From Minisyncoccota bacterium (GTDB lineage Bacteria; Patescibacteriota; Minisyncoccia; Minisyncoccales; CG1-02-41-26), in contig JAQUKS010000007.1 in assembly GCA_028718965.1 (NCBI GenBank), positions 1 to 35,964 on the forward strand: a stretch of DNA of 35,964 bases. Reading direction: 5' to 3'. The notes under the pieces were generated by a model. That model worked only from the letters and a program-made list of their open reading frames with translations, searched no databases and was not told the origin of the DNA. The position numbers and the translations under genes were made by a program. Below, in pieces: positions 1 through 6,738 of this stretch (position 1 is its first letter; every line of letters begins with the position of its first letter).

Positions 1-1
1 A

Positions 2-367
2 GAATTGCTGTCTATCGCTCCATTCATAATCAAATCAATAAAGACTGACAATGGCAATTGTTTCACCAACAGATATTTAGGATACGCGATGTCAAAAGAT
101 CCATTCAACGTTAGGCTTCATGATTTTGATGTTCTGTGCAATAATATGAAAATTGCTCACTATCTGATTGACAAAGGTAAACTGGCTCAAAATGGCAAGG
201 TTGAGAGGAGTCATCGGGAAGACCAGGAGAAGTTTTACGAGCAAGTTAGTTTTAAAAGTTTAGAAGATTTAAAATACAAGATCAGATTCTGGAATATGTA
301 TTACAACGACACAAAACATTGTGGACTTTTCGGGAGAACGCCTAACCAAGTTCTCGGGTTAGTTTAA
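2..367 (+). CDS. IS481/IS3-type transposase, C-terminal part (cut by window edge)
   Basis: The reading frame is open to the left edge, so only the C-terminal ~120 residues of a DDE transposase (integrase catalytic core) are visible. The second catalytic Asp sits in TDNG and the catalytic Glu in GKVERSH, the usual Asn-Gly-Lys-x-Glu context of IS481-like enzymes. Spacing between them is about 51 residues, longer than the usual ~35, because of an extra stretch around residues 24-45 of the visible part. The C-terminal motif (GRTPNQVL) is typical of the family end. These enzymes cut and join DNA ends of their own insertion sequence. No terminal inverted repeat is recognisable downstream before the toxin-antitoxin operon, so it may be a remnant. 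The family call is firm; whether it is active cannot be judged. Confidence 0.85.
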   Translation, partial: ELLSIAPFIIKSIKTDNGNCFTNRYLGYAMSKDPFNVRLHDFDVLCNNMKIAHYLIDKGKLAQNGKVERSHREDQEKFYEQVSFKSLEDLKYKIRFWNMYYNDTKHCGLFGRTPNQVLGLV

Positions 368-397
368 GCGCAATATGTCTGTATGGAGAACACAACG

Positions 398-465
398 CAA
401 AAAGACCCTGATTTCTTCCGGTTGCGGCTGTCAAGCGCAACCTGGCAAAATCAAGGCCTTTTGTT
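398..465 (-). terminator. Terminator of the toxin-antitoxin operon (copy of the rplL terminator)
   Basis: Long hairpin just after the toxin stop on the minus strand: an outer A/T-rich stem (AAAAGGCC... / ...GGTCTTTTT) around an inner perfect stem GGTTGCG/CGCAACC, followed by a T-rich end. It matches 66 of 68 bases with the hairpin at 982-1049. Both differences keep the outer stem paired when read as minus-strand RNA, which argues that both copies still work. Confidence 0.75.
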
Positions 466-476
466 CCTCTAAGAAA

Positions 477-722
477 CTATTTTGGATGGCGTTTTATATC
501 CAATAAAATATAGTTATCGCCCCTCATCAAAAAATAAAAGCGGACATTGTCGTCCACTCTTGCCTGCCAGACCCCTTCGGTCTCACTGTATTTCTTCGCC
601 CGCAAAGACGGATGATTAATGTTAATCAGCAGATAATCGATCTGTTTGGCGAATTTTATCTTTACAACTTTGGAAAAACCTCTGAAACTCCGCTGAAAAT
701 GCGGAGTATAAAAAATTTTCAC
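477..722 (-). CDS. RelE/ParE-superfamily toxin
   Basis: An 81-residue protein with the compact RelE/ParE fold pattern: N-terminal strand (MKIFYTPHF), a two-helix region rich in Lys/Arg (residues 10-35), a middle segment with GVWQARVDD, and a C-terminal strand ending in the basic tail LDIKRHPK. Members of this superfamily are ribosome-dependent mRNA endonucleases (RelE/YafQ type) or gyrase poisons (ParE); which applies here cannot be read from sequence alone. It lies 4 nt downstream of its presumed antitoxin and shares its promoter, the standard antitoxin-first order. Likely autoregulated with the antitoxin. It sits between duplicated terminators next to a transposase, so recent acquisition is plausible. 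Confidence 0.82.
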   Translation of the reverse strand: MKIFYTPHFQRSFRGFSKVVKIKFAKQIDYLLININHPSLRAKKYSETEGVWQARVDDNVRFYFLMRGDNYILLDIKRHPK

Positions 723-726
723 GAAA

Positions 727-936
727 TCAAGCCAGCGACCTGATAAGGTCTTTGGAGTTCTTGAATGGCCCCGAAACTTTGCCTTTTTCCGCTTCGTCCA
801 GCGCTTCCTTTATGCTTTCGTCTAAGGCAACTCGCCTCCCTACCATCCGGAGCAATTTATCATATTTAACGCGTGACAGCAAGACTATCTCTCCCTTTTT
901 GGTAAGCTCTCTTGGCAATGTTATAACTGAAGCCAT
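727..936 (-). CDS. Antitoxin partner of the RelE/ParE-like toxin
   Basis: A 69-residue protein. The N-terminus (ASVITLPRELTKKGEIVLLSR) resembles the short beta-strand DNA-binding ends of AbrB/Phd-like antitoxins. Residues 38-69 are a charged helix and a tail (EALDEAEKGKVSGPFKN) suited to wrapping the toxin. It is the first gene of a two-gene operon with a 4-nt gap to the toxin. A consensus-like promoter lies directly upstream. The exact antitoxin family is uncertain; the role is inferred mainly from size, order and the neighbouring toxin. Confidence 0.75.
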   Translation of the reverse strand: MASVITLPRELTKKGEIVLLSRVKYDKLLRMVGRRVALDESIKEALDEAEKGKVSGPFKNSKDLIRSLA

Positions 937-951
937 ATTTTTATTGTTTTT

Positions 952-980
952 ATTCTAACAAATCAATCCTCTGCCGTCAA
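952..980 (-). promoter_or_regulatory. Sigma70-type promoter of the TA operon
   Basis: On the minus strand TTGACG (975-980), 17-nt spacer, TAGAAT (952-957), placed ~15-20 nt before the antitoxin start and immediately after the rplL terminator. Confidence 0.7.
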
Positions 981-981
981 A

Positions 982-1049
982 CAAAAAGACCCTGATTTCT
1001 TCCGGTTGCGGCTGTCAAGCGCAACCTGGCAAAGTCAAGGTCTTTTGTT
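982..1049 (-). terminator. rplL terminator
   Basis: Begins five bases after the rplL stop. Outer stem AAAAGACC... with ...GGTCTTTTT, inner stem GGTTGCG/CGCAACC with a 9-nt loop, then TTTTTGTTT on the minus strand. Ends the rplJ-rplL transcript; duplicated at 398-465. Confidence 0.85.
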
Positions 1050-1053
1050 TTCT

Positions 1054-1464
1054 TTATTTCAATTCAACGGTGGCGCCTACCGCGGCGAACTTCTTTTTCA
1101 TTTCTTCAGCCTCCTCTTTTTTGACGTTCTCTTTAACGGTTTGAGGGGCACTGGCGGCGGCGTCAACCATATCTTTCGATTCTTTCAGGCCAAGCTGGGT
1201 AATGTCGCGCAAGACCTTGATCACATCTATCTTCTTATCCCCTACTCCGGTCAAAACCACGTTGAAAGACGATTTTTCCTCGGCCGCGGCCGGAGCTCCC
1301 GCTCCACCGGCCATTGGCATAGCCATCATTGACGGGGCGGCTGAAACGCCGAACTTCTTTTCCAGCACTTTGACCAATTCGGCCAGATCGATCACGGACA
1401 TCTTTTCGATCTCCTCGACCAGCTTTTCGAACTTTTTGGGAACTTCGATTTGTTCTTCTGTCAT
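1054..1464 (-). CDS. rplL: Ribosomal protein bL12 (L7/L12)
   Basis: A 136-residue stalk protein of the large ribosomal subunit that recruits translation GTPases. The N-terminal dimerisation helices ([28 protein letters not shown]) are followed by the Ala/Met/Pro/Gly-rich hinge and the conserved C-terminal domain with [25 protein letters not shown] and the [10 protein letters not shown] helix. The start is set at MTEEQ; upstream in-frame codons are in the rplJ-rplL gap and resemble nothing. It follows rplJ by 10 nt in one transcript and is closed by a strong terminator. In most bacteria rpoB follows; here a TA operon and a transposase do. Confidence 0.95.
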   Translation of the reverse strand: MTEEQIEVPKKFEKLVEEIEKMSVIDLAELVKVLEKKFGVSAAPSMMAMPMAGGAGAPAAAEEKSSFNVVLTGVGDKKIDVIKVLRDITQLGLKESKDMVDAAASAPQTVKENVKKEEAEEMKKKFAAVGATVELK

Positions 1465-1474
1465 ATTTTTATGA

Positions 1475-1996
1475 TTATTTTTTAATGTTTGATAAAACAT
1501 TCATCAGACCTTTGATGTTTCCATTTAAAACACAGGCAAAATTTTGGATCGGGCTTTGCAGACTGCCGACCAGGCGGCCGAGCAATTCGTTCTTCGGAGG
1601 CAACTCGGCTAATTCTAGCATTTTTTCTTTGCCCCAATACTGGCCACTGAACACTCCGCCCAAAATGCGCAAATTTTCGTTTTCTTTCTGGATATTGCGG
1701 CAAATTTTTGCCGGAGCCACCTCGTCCTCGAAACCGAAAGCCAAAGCCAGTTGGCCTTCCACGTCATTCACTTTCTTGGCCAGGTCGCGGTTATTCAAAA
1801 AAGCCAAAGCCTTTTTCAAAAGCGTTTTCTTGACCACTTCCAAGCCGCACTTGGCGGCCTTGAGCTCGTCCCTTAATTTGAAAAGCGTTTTGGAATCGAC
1901 TCCGGCGAAATCCAAAAAAACATTGGCTTTCTGGCTGGAGAGCTTGTCTTTCAATTTTTCGACAATAATATTCTTTTGCTCTTTTGTTTTCGGCAT
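1475..1996 (-). CDS. rplJ: Ribosomal protein uL10
   Basis: A 173-residue protein anchoring the L7/L12 dimers to 23S rRNA. Visible features: N-terminal [15 protein letters not shown] helix, [24 protein letters not shown], and [37 protein letters not shown], all diagnostic of uL10, then the C-terminal helix that binds bL12. The start MPKTKEQ is chosen because upstream in-frame sequence lies in the L10 leader. The gene has its own consensus promoter and leader and is co-transcribed with rplL. Confidence 0.95.
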   Translation of the reverse strand: MPKTKEQKNIIVEKLKDKLSSQKANVFLDFAGVDSKTLFKLRDELKAAKCGLEVVKKTLLKKALAFLNNRDLAKKVNDVEGQLALAFGFEDEVAPAKICRNIQKENENLRILGGVFSGQYWGKEKMLELAELPPKNELLGRLVGSLQSPIQNFACVLNGNIKGLMNVLSNIKK

Positions 1997-2044
1997 AATA
2001 ATAAAAAATCCGCTAACCGCAGATGATTCAAAAAACAATATAAA

Positions 2045-2102
2045 ACTTCATTGTTCCTCGGCAGGGCTTATTCGCCTCGCGGCTGGCCTGCTGTCTGCGG
2101 AT
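2045..2102 (-). promoter_or_regulatory. Ribosomal protein L10 leader (autoregulatory mRNA element)
   Basis: The minus-strand 5' UTR of rplJ contains GACAGCAGG ... GCCCTGCCGAGGAA with a small hairpin between, the pattern of the bacterial L10 leader bound by the L10(L12)4 complex to repress its own operon. A segment nearer the gene (TCTGCGG) is complementary to the start of the leader (CCGCAGA), which could give an alternative fold. The call rests on the match to the known consensus and its position. Confidence 0.75.
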
Positions 2103-2112
2103 TATTGGTTTT

Positions 2113-2140
2113 ATTATATCCACTAACCGAATTATGTCAA
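2113..2140 (-). promoter_or_regulatory. Consensus sigma70 promoter of rplJ-rplL
   Basis: TTGACA (2135-2140), 16-nt spacer, TATAAT (2113-2118) on the minus strand: both hexamers perfect. Transcription would start about 2106, at the beginning of the L10 leader. Confidence 0.88.
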
Positions 2141-2150
2141 TACCTGCTCT

Positions 2151-3209
2151 TTAATTCAAGTATTTTGCTTTGGCGGCTTTGTGCTGGTCGAAAGTTTGGC
2201 TGAAAATCGTTTTGCCGCCTGACGCCGACAAATAATACCAGTAAGACGTTTCTTTGTAATACACCGCGGCTTCGATGCTTTCCAGTCCGGGATTGCAGAT
2301 GGGCCCGGGCGGCAGGCCCTTGTTGCGATAAGTGTTGTAAGGAGAGTTGAACTGCAAATCGTCCAAAGACAGCCTGGCCCCCGGCTTGCCCAGGGCGTAA
2401 TTTATCGTTGCGTCGACCTGCAAAGGCCAGTCGTTTTCCAGGCGTTTCCACAAAATGCCCGCCACCACCTGTTTGTCCTCATACGTCTTTACTTCCTTTT
2501 CCAGGAGCGAAGCCATGATCAAAACGTCATAAAGGCTTTTGCCCTGTTTTTTTATCTCGCTCCTCAAATCATCGTCTATCTTCACCTTGAAATTAGCCAA
2601 TATCTCCCGCAGAACGTCGCTTATCGAAGAGCCGAAGGCGAACTCGTAAGTGTCGGGAAACAAAAACCCCTCCAGGCCCGCCACTCGGCCGTTGCCTTTG
2701 GAAAAATCAAAGCTCAAGAAAGAATCGCTGTTGAAAACGTCCTGTAATTCTTCGCCGTCTTCCTGGGCGGCCGTAAGAAAGTCGTCCTGGGAAAAAATCT
2801 GCTTTTGCTGAAGATAATTGGCGATGTCATGGATATTCCAACCCTCTAAAATTGTAATCTTTTCTTCCAGAACGCCGCCTTTGCTGATTTTTTTGACAAT
2901 CTTGGCAATGGTATTATCTGATGATAATTCATAAACTCCGGCCTGCAGTTTGGCGCGGCGGCCGCTAGCGAGCACGAAAACATCGAACCAAAACCGCGAA
3001 TCTATCAGGCCGGCCTCGCGCAGATTCGAGCCCACTTCCCTGAAGCCCTGGCCTTTTTCTATCACGAAAACCGTCCGGCCGGGCTGGCCGGAGCTTGCCC
3101 CGCTTTTCGGGCCGCATGTGAAATAGGTTTCTTTAATAAAAAAACCGGCGGCGTTCAAGAAAACCGCCGCTAACAAGGCTGCTATGATGATTTTATACTT
3201 ACGTTTCAT
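2151..3209 (-). CDS. mltG: Endolytic murein transglycosylase MltG (YceG-like)
   Basis: A 352-residue membrane-anchored enzyme that cuts nascent peptidoglycan glycan strands and sets their length. One N-terminal membrane segment (residues 6-25), a linker, then a LysM-like part (FVIEKGQGFREVGSNLREAGLI) and the YceG domain. The catalytic Glu is in MASLLEKEV (about E237), followed by VAGILWKRLENDWPLQVDATINYALGKP and the YNTYRNKGLPPGPICNPG motif, all family hallmarks. It overlaps the upstream small membrane-protein gene by 4 nt (ATGA), so the two are translationally coupled. The linker after the membrane segment is encoded by a perfect palindrome (3074-3092: TCCGGCC/GGCCGGA), a sign of palindrome-derived coding sequence. 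Confidence 0.93.
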   Translation of the reverse strand: MKRKYKIIIAALLAAVFLNAAGFFIKETYFTCGPKSGASSGQPGRTVFVIEKGQGFREVGSNLREAGLIDSRFWFDVFVLASGRRAKLQAGVYELSSDNTIAKIVKKISKGGVLEEKITILEGWNIHDIANYLQQKQIFSQDDFLTAAQEDGEELQDVFNSDSFLSFDFSKGNGRVAGLEGFLFPDTYEFAFGSSISDVLREILANFKVKIDDDLRSEIKKQGKSLYDVLIMASLLEKEVKTYEDKQVVAGILWKRLENDWPLQVDATINYALGKPGARLSLDDLQFNSPYNTYRNKGLPPGPICNPGLESIEAAVYYKETSYWYYLSASGGKTIFSQTFDQHKAAKAKYLN

Positions 3210-3514
3210 TTTTTGTTTTCAACAAATCCGCTTTTGTTCACGATGATTTTGTAGATATTTTCCAAAAAATCGCCGCCCGCATACCCCACGATAAAGCTCA
3301 AAGCCGGGGTGAATAGCCCGTTGAGCGCAAGCCCTGCTTCCTTAACCGACATCGCCGTCGTTAAACCGATAACGCCCGAAATGAACGACATACCCAAAAA
3401 ATACTTTAAATCAAAAGCAACGTTTTTGTAGGAAAATTGATGCTTGACAAAGCCTACCAGGCCCCGCACCACTCCCCCGAAAAATCCGGCGATCAAAAGA
3501 TAAAAGTAAAACAT
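3206..3514 (-). CDS. Small membrane protein of unknown function
   Basis: About 102 residues starting at MFYFYLL. The first ~20 residues (YFYLLIAGFFGGVVRGLVGF) and two later stretches (YFLGMSFISGVIGLTTAM; LFTPALSFIVGYAGGDFL) are hydrophobic, giving about three membrane segments with a Lys-rich C-terminus. The start is preferred over upstream in-frame codons because those overlap another small gene ending 2 nt before it. The stop overlaps the mltG start (ATGA), so it is co-translated with mltG and may act at the cell envelope; that is inference from position only. Not recognised as a named family. Confidence 0.7.
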   Translation of the reverse strand: MFYFYLLIAGFFGGVVRGLVGFVKHQFSYKNVAFDLKYFLGMSFISGVIGLTTAMSVKEAGLALNGLFTPALSFIVGYAGGDFLENIYKIIVNKSGFVENKK

Positions 3515-3516
3515 AT

Positions 3517-3672
3517 TCAGTCGCCTCTCGGCGCTTCGATAACATTGTTTTTTTGCCATTGCCCGGCTTTCCGCAACTCCCCTCCCCAGGAATCCGAAAT
3601 GGCCGCGGCCAACACCAGGCCCAGCAATATTGTCGCGGCTATAACCAACATCCAGTCGAAAAATTTCATCAT
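3517..3672 (-). CDS. 51-residue single-pass membrane protein
   Basis: A short frame starting at a double ATG (3672 or 3669). Residues 5-25 (FDWMLVIAATILLGLVLAAAI) form one membrane helix with few charges, followed by a hydrophilic tail ending RGD. It ends 2 nt before the next membrane-protein start and so would be the first gene of a three-gene operon with mltG. A weak AAAGG lies 4 nt before the second ATG. No family recognised. Support comes from hydrophobicity, tight spacing and the operon layout. Confidence 0.6.
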   Translation of the reverse strand: MMKFFDWMLVIAATILLGLVLAAAISDSWGGELRKAGQWQKNNVIEAPRGD

Positions 3673-3776
3673 ACCTTTAAAACGCCCTGATGCTTGGCAT
3701 TCCTTTGAGCGTTATACTCTATTTTAAAAAATAAAGTCCGCGAATGCAATGCACCCACGAACTTCAGAAGAAGAGG

Positions 3777-3917
3777 CTATATTTTTCTGCCCCCTTTCTT
3801 CACTTTCCTCTTAGGCTTCCTCGGCCTAAGAGGCCTCAAAGAGGTTGGGCGGCGATGGACGTTAGCGGCACCAAGCCCGCCGCCCACCTCCCATAATAGG
3901 TCAAGCATATAAAGCAT
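3777..3917 (-). CDS. 46-codon gene with very strong RBS and internal stem-loops
   Basis: A short frame beginning MLYMLDLLWEVGGG and ending in a very basic tail (RPRKPKRKVKKGGRK). It is preceded at 8 nt by GGAGGTGAT, close to a perfect match to the 16S rRNA 3' end, in a genome stretch where most genes show no Shine-Dalgarno. A plausible promoter lies upstream. The coding region is dominated by two hairpins: 3841-3890 (13 paired bases, one bulge) and 3807-3833 (10 bp perfect, 7-nt loop). It could encode a small basic protein or be a structured RNA with a translated leader. Same architecture as the short gene at 21649-21795. No family recognised. Confidence 0.55.
   Translation of the reverse strand: MLYMLDLLWEVGGGLGAANVHRRPTSLRPLRPRKPKRKVKKGGRKI
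3807..3890. repeat. Two consecutive long palindromes inside the small gene
   Basis: CCTCTTAGGC with GCCTAAGAGG (3807-3833), then GAGGT-GGGCGGCG with CGCCGCCC-ACCTC (3841-3890), separated by 7 nt. Both would form stable RNA or DNA hairpins. Confidence 0.85.
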
Positions 3918-3925
3918 ATAAATCA

Positions 3926-3965
3926 CCTCCAAAAATAGAATAACACTTCGCTGTGCTTATTTCAA
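3926..3965 (-). promoter_or_regulatory. Promoter and ribosome binding site of the 46-codon gene
   Basis: On the minus strand TTGAAA (3960-3965), 17-nt spacer, TATTCT (3937-3942), then GGAGGTGAT (GGAGG at 3926-3930) 8 nt before the ATG. The -35 box abuts the end of the preceding terminator. Confidence 0.6.
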
Positions 3966-3966
3966 T

Positions 3967-3993
3967 AAAAAAGAGGCGCGATGCCTCTTTTTT
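3967..3993 (-). terminator. Terminator after the SdpI-family gene
   Basis: AAAAAAGAGGC, 5-nt loop, GCCTCTTTTTT: perfect 11-bp hairpin with T-run, 16 nt after the stop. Confidence 0.9.
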
Positions 3994-4009
3994 ATGAAAA
4001 GAAAAATCA

Positions 4010-4669
4010 TCATTTTTTGAACAATCCAAGCTTTCTGTAAAGAAGATAAGAATAAACCACCGGCGCCAAGGCGGCCAGCAGGATGATAGCCATGAATATC
4101 CCGAAAGCCCAATTGCCGACCCAAAGCGTGAAGAAGCATAAAATACCCGCGGCAATAAAGCATTTGCCGGCCATTTTGTGCGTTTTATTCCAGACCTCCT
4201 CTGATTGCAAAGTCCAGGGCGTTTTTATGCCGACAAAATAATTCCTTTTCATCTTGGGTATCATAAAGCCGATGACAATGAACAACAGGGAAAATCCCGG
4301 AATCATGAAATTCCTTATGTCTACTTCATACCCGGCGGCGGCCAGAAGCGTGAAAATATACAAAGCCACGAAAAATATCGTCAGAGCGAGGCGCAAAACA
4401 TAGTATTGCTTTTCAAAATGCTCGTAGTTTTTCCTGAAAGGATCAAGCCGGGGCAGAACCAGCATCAAAACATACATGGCCAGCAAAACGCCCATCAGCA
4501 GGAACACGGCCACGGGCTTGCTTGAATAGCCGTCAATCTGGCCCTGGGCGTTCCAGTGCGTGGGAAGCTGGTCCGGTATGCACGGAGCCATAAATACCGC
4601 CACGCCGATGATCACCGCCCACATTATGAAGAACAAGGGAAATATTTCTTTAAAAGTAAAAATTTTCAT
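4010..4669 (-). CDS. SdpI/DUF1648 family membrane protein
   Basis: A 219-residue protein with about six hydrophobic segments. The N-terminal DUF1648 motif is clear (CIPDQLPTHWNAQGQIDGYSSK, about residues 30-51), and the SdpI hallmark NYFVGIKTPWTLQSEEVWNKTHKMAG follows at about residues 143-168. In Bacillus subtilis SdpI gives immunity to the SdpC toxin and acts with the repressor SdpR; stand-alone homologues are widespread and mostly of unknown role. No toxin or SdpR-like gene is nearby, so immunity is not shown here. Single-gene unit with its own promoter and terminator. Confidence 0.85.
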   Translation of the reverse strand: MKIFTFKEIFPLFFIMWAVIIGVAVFMAPCIPDQLPTHWNAQGQIDGYSSKPVAVFLLMGVLLAMYVLMLVLPRLDPFRKNYEHFEKQYYVLRLALTIFFVALYIFTLLAAAGYEVDIRNFMIPGFSLLFIVIGFMIPKMKRNYFVGIKTPWTLQSEEVWNKTHKMAGKCFIAAGILCFFTLWVGNWAFGIFMAIILLAALAPVVYSYLLYRKLGLFKK

Positions 4670-4699
4670 AAATTTATCCGATAAATAACCTGTTTGATT

Positions 4700-4728
4700 A
4701 TTATAGCCTTTTTATTCCCGCGAGCCAA
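4700..4728 (-). promoter_or_regulatory. Promoter of the SdpI-family gene
   Basis: TTGGCT (4723-4728), 17-nt spacer, TATAAT (4700-4705) on the minus strand, ~30 nt before the start; it overlaps the 3' end of the upstream orphan gene. Confidence 0.7.
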
Positions 4729-5902
4729 TAGAGCCCCCCTCAACAAGACTCTTCAACCCGGATTGCGTTAAAAGCCTTTCTGCTTTTGATATTATGGCCT
4801 TATGAATCTCGTTGTAGCCATAACTTATATAGTGCGTTTCGTTTATACTGATATTCCGCGAATTTAAAAAATAACTTTTTAGGAAAGGTGACATTTTAAC
4901 TTTCTCTAGAATGCGCTGGTATATAATAGACTGGAGAGCATTGGCGAATTCCAAATAATGAACAAAAAAATCATTGCGTTTGATAGATTCTTTAACCTTG
5001 CAAAGAAAATCAGTCATTGCCGTTCTATCGCTTTGGCTAAATCCTTCGGGCCAGACGTTATCACCGATAATATTGTCGACAATGTCAAGGCAATGCCTGT
5101 CTTCTTGTCTGGAAATAAAACTAAACAACTGCAACCAATATCGCTCTGGAGATGAAAAAGTAGCGCTGTTTTGAAATATCTCTTTATTTTCCCAAGTACT
5201 TTTGAAAATCCTATACTTAGCGAACATTTCCACGTCTGGCCTATAATAACCCAGCATCAAGCCGGTTCTGGAGGTAACCAGATAATCGCAAAGACGGGGG
5301 TCTAAATTATCAAAAATATGCCTGATTATATCTTTTGTTAAAATGGCTTCCCGCTGTTTAGGAATCAAATCAACGAAAATATCCAAATTGTTTTTAACGA
5401 CTTCCAGCGCGTTGTCAGGATTATAAAGGAAACAATAACCACTGGCTTTATTATCGGTCTTGATAAAAAGATTTCTGCCTTTCATCGCCGATAGAATAAA
5501 ATCAGCATCTTCTTCTTTTATATAGCAGGCTGGCTTAAATCCAGAAAGTAATCCCTCAACAGCTCCCACTTCCTCTATTTCTTGGAATCTAGCCAGCCAC
5601 GCTTGACGCTCATCAGGCGATAAAGATGAAAGATAATCTTTAAATAAATTTACGTTATCCTTAGCAAACCTTAATTTCTGTTCCGTGTCGGCGTTAAGTG
5701 CCACCGCGTCTTTTTCTGAGTAAGCATAGCCGAACTCACCGATATATTGCTTTTGGAGCTCGTCCATTTTCTCTATCGATTTCTCGCGTTTAATTTCGTC
5801 AAATAAATGGTGAAAATAATTTTTGCGCTTGACTGCTTCTAACGACAAGCCCGCCTCCTCCATGGACTCGCCATCCATCATAATTTTGTTTTCAACCGAC
5901 AT
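4712..5902 (-). CDS. Orphan protein, 396 residues, unknown function
   Basis: Starts at MSVENK, 7 nt after the mtnP stop. Upstream in-frame codons are rejected because they overlap mtnP. The protein is soluble-looking, helical and charge-rich (for example FHHLFDEIKREKSIEKMDELQ near the N-terminus) with scattered Cys but no signal peptide, membrane segment, P-loop or metal motif I can identify. The gene is visibly more A/T-rich than its mtnP and apt neighbours, suggesting a different origin. It is the last gene of an apparent apt-mtnP operon, which is the only hint to context. I do not recognise a family. Confidence 0.75.
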   Translation of the reverse strand: MSVENKIMMDGESMEEAGLSLEAVKRKNYFHHLFDEIKREKSIEKMDELQKQYIGEFGYAYSEKDAVALNADTEQKLRFAKDNVNLFKDYLSSLSPDERQAWLARFQEIEEVGAVEGLLSGFKPACYIKEEDADFILSAMKGRNLFIKTDNKASGYCFLYNPDNALEVVKNNLDIFVDLIPKQREAILTKDIIRHIFDNLDPRLCDYLVTSRTGLMLGYYRPDVEMFAKYRIFKSTWENKEIFQNSATFSSPERYWLQLFSFISRQEDRHCLDIVDNIIGDNVWPEGFSQSDRTAMTDFLCKVKESIKRNDFFVHYLEFANALQSIIYQRILEKVKMSPFLKSYFLNSRNISINETHYISYGYNEIHKAIISKAERLLTQSGLKSLVEGGSIGSRE

Positions 5903-5909
5903 ATCGTTT

Positions 5910-6731
5910 TTATAAAAACGCGTCCTTGAGCGCGCGGTTGCAGTCGCAAGCCGCTTGCCCTTGAGGAGGCATATTCTTGATAATCTCCAATATGATCTGT
6001 TTGACCTTTTCGCTGTTCTCTTTGAACATTCTTGAAACATCCTGGCCGCTCACTGCCTTGATGTCGGGCCGGCCCGCCAGCCCGGCGTCGTAATCGGTGA
6101 CCAAAGAGATGTTCAAATAGCACATCTCAAGCTCTCTTGCCAGAACTACCTCCGGGTATTGGGTCATGTTCACTATGTCAGCGAAATTGGCAAAGAAGCG
6201 CGACTCGGCCCTTGTTGAAAAGCGCGGCCCCTCAATCACCAGAACAGTGCCATCTTTGTGATGTTCAACCTTCAGATCAGAGCAGGCCTTAACAGCCAGA
6301 TCCCGAAGATGGGGGCAATAAGGCTCGGCTGTTGAAACATGCGCTACCCTGCCAAACAAATCCGCTTCCCTGGCCCCTGGTCCGTTAAAGAAAGTGTCAG
6401 CCCTTGAACCGGTAAGGTTCAAAAATTGATCGCAAATAACGAAATGGCCGGGCTCGATGGCCGGCTTCAAAGAACCGACGGCCGAGGGAGCGATAATTCG
6501 TTTGACCCCCAGCTTTTTCATGGCGTAAAGGTTGGCCTTGAAGTTTATCCGATGAGGCGGATACTGATGCTTTTTGCCGTGCCTAGGCAAAAAAGCAATT
6601 TTTTTGCCGGCGTATTCACTAAGCAAAATTTTATCCGAGGGCTCGCCAAAGGGCGTTTCAACAGCAACCTCCTCCCCCTCTAAAAACTCATAAAATCCGG
6701 AACCGCCGATTATGCCTGTTTCAGCTTCCAT
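5910..6731 (-). CDS. mtnP: S-methyl-5'-thioadenosine phosphorylase
   Basis: A 273-residue enzyme of the nucleoside phosphorylase family II. It splits methylthioadenosine with phosphate into adenine and methylthioribose-1-phosphate. Visible motifs: N-terminal phosphate loop GIIGGSGFYEF, FLPRHGKKHQYPPHRINFKANLYAMKKLGVKRIIAPSAVGSL, GPRFSTRAESRFF, the ribose/base segment NMTQYPEVVLARELEMCY, and VTDYDAG, whose Asp residues are the adenine-recognising ones in this family (purine nucleoside phosphorylases carry Asn). It lies 7 nt downstream of apt, which would convert the adenine product to AMP, so the pair forms a salvage unit. The C-terminal ~15 residues (CDCNRALKDAF) are encoded by a small imperfect palindrome. 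Confidence 0.92.
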   Translation of the reverse strand: MEAETGIIGGSGFYEFLEGEEVAVETPFGEPSDKILLSEYAGKKIAFLPRHGKKHQYPPHRINFKANLYAMKKLGVKRIIAPSAVGSLKPAIEPGHFVICDQFLNLTGSRADTFFNGPGAREADLFGRVAHVSTAEPYCPHLRDLAVKACSDLKVEHHKDGTVLVIEGPRFSTRAESRFFANFADIVNMTQYPEVVLARELEMCYLNISLVTDYDAGLAGRPDIKAVSGQDVSRMFKENSEKVKQIILEIIKNMPPQGQAACDCNRALKDAFL

Positions 6732-6738
6732 AGTTTTG

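Larger units (their letters stand above)
398..1049. repeat. 68-bp direct repeat pair (398-465 and 982-1049) flanking the TA operon
   Basis: The rplL terminator hairpin occurs twice in the same orientation, 584 bp apart, with two differences. The toxin-antitoxin pair and its promoter lie exactly between the copies. The arrangement is that of a cassette inserted with duplication of a gene-end hairpin, or of recombination between two like terminators. Confidence 0.9.

Noticed and set aside
1485-2126. Plus-strand 213-codon frame opposite rplJ
   Set aside because: Antisense shadow of rplJ and its leader; no promoter or recognisable product.
3206-3559. Longer N-terminus (MAKKQCYRS...) for the membrane protein upstream of mltG
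   Set aside because: The extension overlaps a better small gene (3517-3672); MFYFYLL starts 2 nt after that gene and directly begins a membrane segment.
4010-4669. SdpI-type toxin immunity locus as a defence system
   Set aside because: No SdpC-like toxin, SdpA/B or SdpR gene is nearby; only the membrane protein family can be claimed.
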